From Micrococcaceae bacterium RIT 802 (GTDB taxonomy: Bacteria > Actinomycetota > Actinomycetes > Actinomycetales > Micrococcaceae): a stretch of DNA of 64,000 nucleotides. The notes under the pieces were generated by a model that was not told the origin of the DNA, did no database searches, and saw nothing but the letters and a program-made list of their open reading frames with translations. The stretch lies in the NCBI GenBank assembly GCA_016892645.1, contig JAFEMX010000017.1:1-64000 (forward strand), given 5' to 3'. Made by a program: the position numbers and the translations under genes. Positions 59,473 through 64,000 of this stretch are shown here, one piece after another (position 1 is the first letter of the stretch; every line of letters begins with the position of its first letter).

Positions 59473-60237
59473 TTAGGCGTTGCCTCCGAGGTCGAGGTAG
59501 GTGTCCAGCCCATAGGCCAGCCCGGGGCGTGAGGCGACGGCGCGCAGGCCCAGCAGCACGCCGGGCATGAAGGAGACCCGGTCGAACGAGTCGTGGCGCA
59601 GCGTCAGTTGTTCGCCGGTGGAGCCGAGGAGGACCTCCTGGTGGGCGACGAGGCCCCGCAGCCGGACCGAGTGCACGCGCACCCCGTCGACGTCGGCGCC
59701 GCGGGCGCCGTCCAGCAGGGTTTCGGTGGCGTCGGGGCTGGCCGGGACCTTGGCCGCGGTCCTGACCTTCGAGACCAGTTCGGCGGTGCGCACCGCGGTG
59801 CCGGACGGTGCGTCGACCTTTTCCGGGTGGTGCAGTTCGATGATCTCGACCGATTCGAAGTACTTGGCGGCCTGGGCGGCGAAGGCGGAGGCCAGCACGG
59901 AGCCGAGCGCGAAGTTCGGGGCGATCAGCACCCCGGTGTCGGGGTGGTCGGCCAGCAGCTCCCGCAGATGGGCGCGGCGCGTGTCGGTCCAGCCCGTGGT
60001 GCCCACGACGGCGTGGATCCCGTGTTCGACGGCGAAGCGGACGTTGGCCTCGGTGCTGTCCGGGACGGTGAGGTCCACGACGTGGGTGGCCCCGGCGTCG
60101 AGGACCGCCTGCAGCGGGTCGTTGCGGCCCAGTGCCGCCACCAGCTCCATGTCCTCGGCGTTCCCGACCGCCTTGACGGCCTCGGCCCCCATCCGTCCGG
60201 AGGCTCCGAGGATGGCAACGGAAATCTGTGCAGTCAT
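59473..60237 (-). CDS. dapB: 4-hydroxy-tetrahydrodipicolinate reductase
   Basis: Second step of the DAP branch. 254 residues. Nucleotide loop GASGRMG (11-17); catalytic HHPEK with His136-His137 and Lys140, then DAPSGTA. Start ATG 60237, 18 nt after the moaE stop on the same strand, so it may be read through from the molybdenum operon or have its own promoter in that region. Confidence 0.95.
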   Translation of the reverse strand: MTAQISVAILGASGRMGAEAVKAVGNAEDMELVAALGRNDPLQAVLDAGATHVVDLTVPDSTEANVRFAVEHGIHAVVGTTGWTDTRRAHLRELLADHPDTGVLIAPNFALGSVLASAFAAQAAKYFESVEIIELHHPEKVDAPSGTAVRTAELVSKVRTAAKVPASPDATETLLDGARGADVDGVRVHSVRLRGLVAHQEVLLGSTGEQLTLRHDSFDRVSFMPGVLLGLRAVASRPGLAYGLDTYLDLGGNA

Positions 60238-60255
60238 GCGCCCAAGGTTATCGCG

Positions 60256-60708
60256 TCAGGCCATGCCCACCCATTCGGTGTCGCCGTCGGCGAAGTGCTG
60301 TTCCTTCCAGACCGGAACCCCGTGCTTGACGGCCTCGACCAGGTCCCGGCACGCGTCGAACGCCTCGCCGCGGTGGGAGGAGGCCGCGGCGGCGACCAGG
60401 GCGGCGTCGCCGATGGCCAGGTCACCGGTGCGGTGGGCGGCCCAGAGCCGGGTGCCGGGGTGCCGGGTGGCGACCTCGGCGGCCAGCTCGGCCATCCGCG
60501 CGTCGGCGCTGGGGTGGGCGCTGTAGACCAGCCGCTCGACGTCCCGGCCGGAGTCGTGGTTGCGCACCACGCCGCCGAACGTGACGACGGCCCCGGTGGC
60601 CGCGGTCTCGACGGCATCCCAGGCGGTCTGCACGTCGATCGGCTCGGCCGCCATGCCGGAGAAGACGACGACGCCCGCCGGTCCGCTGGTGGGTTCATCC
60701 ATGTCCAT
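60256..60708 (-). CDS. moaE: Molybdopterin synthase catalytic subunit
   Basis: 150 residues. VTFGGVVRNHDSGRDVERLVYSAHP and KHGVPVWKEQHFADG are the MoaE signatures; the Lys pair there (VKHGVPVWKEQ) is catalytic. Works with the small subunit MoaD, whose gene is not visible in this window. ATG 60708 overlaps the mog stop by 14 nt; Met3 (60702) is an alternative start. Confidence 0.93.
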   Translation of the reverse strand: MDMDEPTSGPAGVVVFSGMAAEPIDVQTAWDAVETAATGAVVTFGGVVRNHDSGRDVERLVYSAHPSADARMAELAAEVATRHPGTRLWAAHRTGDLAIGDAALVAAAASSHRGEAFDACRDLVEAVKHGVPVWKEQHFADGDTEWVGMA

Positions 60709-61183
60709 GTCCGCCTTCGATCTGGTCGCAGAGGTGTCCGATGATCGGGTCCAGCACCGCGAGGGCGTCGGCGACGCCGCCGGGCGACCCGGGGAGGTTG
60801 ACGATGAAGGTGCGCCCCGCCGTGCCGGCGTGGCCGCGGCTGAGCGCGGCGTGCGGGGTCGTGGCCCGGCCGGCGGCGCGGATGGCCTCCATGATGCCGG
60901 GGATCGTCCGCTCCAGCAGCGGCTCGGTCATCTCCGGCGTGGCGTCATCCGGGGAGAGCCCGGTTCCGCCGCTGGTGACGATGACGGCCGGGGCCTCCTG
61001 AAGCAGCCGGCGCAGCGCGGCGCCGACCGGTGCGCCATCGGGGACGACGACGGGATCGCCGACCTCGAAGCCGTGGCCGGTGAGCCAGCCGGTGATCACC
61101 GGGGCGCTGCGGTCGGTGTAGACCCCGGTGGCGGCCCGGGTGGAGGCGATCAGGACGGCGGCCCGGCGCGCGGTGGCACTCAT
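60695..61183 (-). CDS. MogA/MoaB-type molybdopterin adenylyltransferase
   Basis: 162 residues. Adenylates molybdopterin before Mo insertion. [21 protein letters not shown] and [18 protein letters not shown] are the MPT-binding signatures, followed by [25 protein letters not shown]. MogA and MoaB cannot be separated by eye. Start ATG 61183 in a 4-base overlap with the moaC stop; the frame is open upstream inside moaC. Confidence 0.92.
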   Translation of the reverse strand: MSATARRAAVLIASTRAATGVYTDRSAPVITGWLTGHGFEVGDPVVVPDGAPVGAALRRLLQEAPAVIVTSGGTGLSPDDATPEMTEPLLERTIPGIMEAIRAAGRATTPHAALSRGHAGTAGRTFIVNLPGSPGGVADALAVLDPIIGHLCDQIEGGHGHG

Positions 61184-61683
61184 GCGGTCTCCCCGTCCAG
61201 CGTCCAGTCCCCGCTCTTGCCCCCGGATTTGGCCAGCACCTTCGTCTCGGAGATCACCGCATGCCTGTCGACCGCCTTGGTCATGTCGTACAGCGCGAGG
61301 GCTGCCACGGAGGCGGCCGTCAGGGCCTCCATTTCGACGCCGGTCACCCCGCGGGTGGTGACGGTGGCTTCGATCCGCACGGTGCCGGCCGCGGCGTCGG
61401 GGAAGAAGTCGACGGTGAGCTTGGCCAGTGGCAGCGGGTGGCACAACGGGATAAGTTCCGGGGTCTTCTTGGCGGCCATGATGCCGGCGATGCGGGCGAC
61501 GGCGAGGGCGTCGCCCTTGGGCAGGTCCCCGGAAACGATCATCTCCAGCACGTCGGGGCGGGTCTGCAGCACCGATTGGGCCGTGGCGGTGCGGGACGTC
61601 TCGGCCTTGTGGGAGACGTCGACCATGTGGGCCGATCCGTCCGCGCGGACGTGGCTGAGGGACGGTGCTTCGGGTTCGGTCAT
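61180..61683 (-). CDS. moaC: Cyclic pyranopterin monophosphate synthase
   Basis: 167 residues. [32 protein letters not shown] (active-site His/Lys) and [23 protein letters not shown] are complete MoaC blocks. Acts after the radical-SAM MoaA, not encoded in this window. Start ATG 61683 with an ATGA overlap to moeA. Confidence 0.95.
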   Translation of the reverse strand: MTEPEAPSLSHVRADGSAHMVDVSHKAETSRTATAQSVLQTRPDVLEMIVSGDLPKGDALAVARIAGIMAAKKTPELIPLCHPLPLAKLTVDFFPDAAAGTVRIEATVTTRGVTGVEMEALTAASVAALALYDMTKAVDRHAVISETKVLAKSGGKSGDWTLDGETA

Positions 61684-62954
61684 GTCAGGTCTCCGTAGAT
61701 CAGGGCGTCGACCGGTTCGCCGGCCTGCGGCGTGGGGGCGTCCGGCGGCAGCAGCAGCAGGGCGTTCGCGGTGGCCAGGGCGTGGACCAGGTGCGATCCC
61801 GGCCCGCCCACGGCAGTCGCCTCGGCCCCGCCGTCGTGCAGGAGCCTGACGCTGGCACGGCGTGCCTGCAGCTTGCCCGGTGGTGGCGGATCCAGGGGTC
61901 CGGCCAGCCGGGCCGGCACCCGGCGGCGCGGGGCGGCGCCGGTGAGTCCGACCAGGGCCGGGCGCAACAGGATCTCGAAGCTGACGACCCCGCTGACGGG
62001 GTTGCCCGGGAACGCCAGCAGGGGGGTCGGCGCGGCGCCGGGCAGGTCGAGCAGGCCGAGCCCCTGGGGTCCGCCGGGCTGCATGGCGACGGAGCCGAAG
62101 TCGATGCCGTGCCGGGCCAGTGCCTGCCGGACCACCTCGTACGCGCCCTGGCTGATGCCGCCGCTGGTCACCACCAGGTCGTGCGCCGGTGTGCCGGCGG
62201 CGCCCAGCTTCCCCGCGAGCGTGGCCGCGAAGGCGTCCGGGTCGTCGGCGCTGATCCCGGCGCACTGCACCGCCGCGCCGGCTTCGGCCAGCAGAGCGGC
62301 GAGCAGCGTCGAGTTGGCGTCGTGGATCTGCCCGGGGGCCAGGACCGTTCCGGGGGCGCGGACCTCGTCGCCGGTGGCCAGGACGAGCACCCGGGGTTTG
62401 CGGTGGACCTCCAGTGTGTCGATGCCCAGGGCGGCGGCCAGGCCGAGGTGGACGGGACCGAGCCGGGTGCCGGCGGCCAGGGCGGTGGCCCCGGCGGCGA
62501 TGTCGCTGCCGGCGGCCCGGATGAACTGCCCTGCCGGGGTGCCGGCGGGCAGGGCCACCGTGGCGTCCCGCGCGTCGGCGGGCGGGAACCGTGGCGGGTC
62601 CGCGTGCTCGATGGGCACCACGGCGTCGGCGCCGGGGGGCATCATCGCCCCGGTCATGATCGGCACCACGGTGCCGGCCGGAAGCGCCGGGGCGACGGCG
62701 CCCGCGGGGATCGGCGCCCCCACCGGCAGCGGGGAGCCACCGGCCGCATCCGCGATCCGCAGGGCGTAGCCGTCCATCTGTGAATTGTCGAAGGGCGGCA
62801 GGGGTCGTGGCGCCGCCAGGTCCCCGGCCAGCACCCGTCCCGGCGCCCCGGCCAGGGGCAGGTGTTCGGTGCCGAGCCGGTCGGCCAGCGGGGCCAGCAG
62901 CTGGTGCACGGCGGCGCGGTGGTCCTCGACGGTGCGGCGGAAGCTGGGGTGCAT
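61680..62954 (-). CDS. moeA: Molybdopterin molybdenumtransferase
   Basis: 424 residues. Inserts molybdate into adenylated molybdopterin. [52 protein letters not shown]-like and [11 protein letters not shown] mark the MoeA domains; [18 protein letters not shown] precedes the C-terminal domain IV. Two nearby starts exist: ATG 62954, with AGGA 8 nt upstream, and ATG 62963; I prefer 62954. A frame open to 63014 overlaps modB. Confidence 0.93.
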   Translation of the reverse strand: MHPSFRRTVEDHRAAVHQLLAPLADRLGTEHLPLAGAPGRVLAGDLAAPRPLPPFDNSQMDGYALRIADAAGGSPLPVGAPIPAGAVAPALPAGTVVPIMTGAMMPPGADAVVPIEHADPPRFPPADARDATVALPAGTPAGQFIRAAGSDIAAGATALAAGTRLGPVHLGLAAALGIDTLEVHRKPRVLVLATGDEVRAPGTVLAPGQIHDANSTLLAALLAEAGAAVQCAGISADDPDAFAATLAGKLGAAGTPAHDLVVTSGGISQGAYEVVRQALARHGIDFGSVAMQPGGPQGLGLLDLPGAAPTPLLAFPGNPVSGVVSFEILLRPALVGLTGAAPRRRVPARLAGPLDPPPPGKLQARRASVRLLHDGGAEATAVGGPGSHLVHALATANALLLLPPDAPTPQAGEPVDALIYGDLT

Positions 62955-62982
62955 GGTTTCCATCCTACGGCCGGGCCACCGG

Positions 62983-63801
62983 CTAGTGGCGGAAGATCCG
63001 GCCCGCCGCCGCACCGGCGATGACCAGCACGATCAGGTACAGCCCGATGAGCATCAGGCTGATGCCCAGCGCGGCCTGCGGGTCGTTGGAGTTCAGGGCC
63101 AGTTCGATCTGCAGCGGCAGCGTCCGGGTCCGCCCGGCCACGGATCCGGCGAAGGTGATCGTCGCGCCGTATTCACCCAGCGACCGGGCAAAGGCCAGCA
63201 GCGTGCCGACCAGGATGCCGGGGGCGGCCAGCGGCAGGGTGATGTGGGAGAGGATCTGGCCGGAGGAGGCCCCGGCGTTGGCCCCGGCGAACTCCAGGTC
63301 GGTGTCCACCGCCTCGATGCTGCTCAGCGCGGAGACGACGAAGAACGGCAGCGAGACGAAGACCTGGACGAGGACCACCGCCGCCGGGCTGAACCCGATG
63401 CCCAGGCCGATCGAGTCCAGCCATCCGCCCACCGGTGTCTGCCGGCCCCAGAAGTAGAGCAGCGCCAACCCGGAGACCACGGGTGAGAGCACCAGCGGCA
63501 CCACCAGCAGCCCGCGCAGCAGCGCCAGCACCGTTCCGTGCAGGCGGGAGAGCAGCACGGCCAGCGGCAGGCCCAGGATGAAGCAGGCGACGGTGGAGGC
63601 CCCGGCGGTCGCCAGCGAGAGCCCCAACGCGGTCCGCGCGTCCTCGCGGGCCAGCAGCGCCGGCAGGTCCTGCCAGTTGGCGGCGACGAACAAGGCGATG
63701 AGCGGCCCGGCGAGGGCTGCCAGGCCGATGGCCGCGGGGATCCACAGCCAGCCGGGGGTCGTCGCCCGCAGCATGCGGGGCGAGAGCGGGACGCGGGTCA
63801 C
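62983..63801 (-). CDS. modB: Molybdate ABC transporter permease
   Basis: 272 residues, about six membrane helices. The EAA loop for contact with the ATPase is EFAGANAGASSGQILSHITL followed by PLAAPGI. FARSLGEYGATITFAG is the ModB/CysT-type permease block. Start GTG 63801 overlaps the modA stop (GTGA). No modC ATPase gene lies between modB and moeA, so the ATPase is elsewhere or supplied by another system. Confidence 0.92.
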   Translation of the reverse strand: MTRVPLSPRMLRATTPGWLWIPAAIGLAALAGPLIALFVAANWQDLPALLAREDARTALGLSLATAGASTVACFILGLPLAVLLSRLHGTVLALLRGLLVVPLVLSPVVSGLALLYFWGRQTPVGGWLDSIGLGIGFSPAAVVLVQVFVSLPFFVVSALSSIEAVDTDLEFAGANAGASSGQILSHITLPLAAPGILVGTLLAFARSLGEYGATITFAGSVAGRTRTLPLQIELALNSNDPQAALGISLMLIGLYLIVLVIAGAAAGRIFRH

Positions 63802-64000
63802 GGTTGGGAGAAGCCCGCCTCGCGGAAGAGCTTCGCCGCGGAGTCCCCGCGCAGCCAGGTGGCGAACTCCTGGGCGGCCTCGGGCGCAGCGGTGGCCACG
63901 AGCAGCGGGTAGACGTTCGGTTTCAGGTGGGGCAGCTCGATCGCACGGACCGTGTCACCGGCCGCCGCGGCATCCGTGGCGTAGACGAACCCGGCGTCGA
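63798..64000 (-). CDS. modA: Molybdate-binding protein ModA, C-terminal part (cut by window edge)
   Basis: The last 66 or so codons are present. They read DAGFVYATDAAAAGDTVRAI, then a region with LKPNVYPLLVA and EFATWLRGDSAAKLFREAGF, ending SQP. DAGFVYATDA and the FATWL helix are typical of periplasmic-type ModA proteins, which would be a lipoprotein here. The N-terminus lies beyond base 64000. Stop overlaps the modB start. Confidence 0.9.
   Translation of the reverse strand, partial: DAGFVYATDAAAAGDTVRAIELPHLKPNVYPLLVATAAPEAAQEFATWLRGDSAAKLFREAGFSQP

Overview
The window is a gene-dense, GC-rich stretch of an actinobacterial chromosome. Gene order (argCJBDFR; pheST; infC-rpmI-rplT; hisC-hisB-hisH-hisA(priA); recX-recA next to clgR-cinA-pgsA-ftsK-rnj-dapA), mycothiol-type and LexA/ClgR/DUF3046 genes, and a ribosomal protein L20 with a C-terminal 'sunset' domain point to the Micrococcaceae (Arthrobacter and relatives). 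This assignment is inferred from gene content; the genus cannot be fixed from sequence reading alone. I see no phage, insertion sequence, CRISPR array, tRNA or rRNA gene inside the window.

Layout. 1-507: non-coding edge with the tyrS terminator and a strong promoter that fires out of the window, very probably an rRNA operon. 508-6183: tyrS, helD, apt, an AAG-type DNA glycosylase and a mycothiol-dependent-isomerase-like gene. 6245-16336: arginine biosynthesis (argH, argG; argC-J-B-D-F-R), interrupted by an ankyrin gene and an ArsR/SRPBCC pair with its own palindromic operator; tandem ARG boxes lie before argG and argC. 16472-18537: quinone oxidoreductase and a DUF2087-YbaK fusion. 18617-22248: pheT/pheS. 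22415-24791: lipoprotein class B PBP coupled to a small HEERH protein. 24763-26809: pcp, Nudix, CDF transporter. 26893-30688: SpoU methyltransferase, the translation operon infC-rpmI-rplT, and DUF1844. 30758-35096: sseB-like gene and the his genes. 35165-36560: divergent SOS pair, LysM division-inhibitor candidate and lexA. 36616-44435: dinG-like helicase, hflX, RsmC-like methyltransferase, dapF, miaA, miaB. 44486-54601: recX, recA, DUF3046, marR, clgR, cinA, pgsA, ftsK, rnj, dapA. 54777-58991: acyltransferase, GAP-family membrane protein and a two-component system. 59005-64000: TPR-like protein, dapB and a molybdenum cofactor/molybdate uptake operon (moaE, mog, moaC, moeA, modB, modA cut by the right edge).

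How it works together. Most of the region is housekeeping: aminoacyl-tRNA supply, translation initiation, arginine, histidine and lysine/DAP synthesis, SOS control (LexA, RecA, RecX, LysM protein) and Moco assembly. Operon-internal genes are usually joined by 4-base ATGA/GTGA overlaps. At least ten operon-first genes carry a TANNNT -10-like hexamer exactly 6-7 nt before the start codon and little or no Shine-Dalgarno, suggesting leaderless transcripts. The most unusual items are the DUF2087-YbaK fusion, L20 with a sunset domain, an IF3 gene with a probable AUC start and a roughly 150-residue Ala/Lys/Pro tail, the ArsR/SRPBCC module with a perfect 10-6-10 dyad, and small uncharacterised membrane proteins in the his and PBP operons. 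No large undescribed system was recognised.
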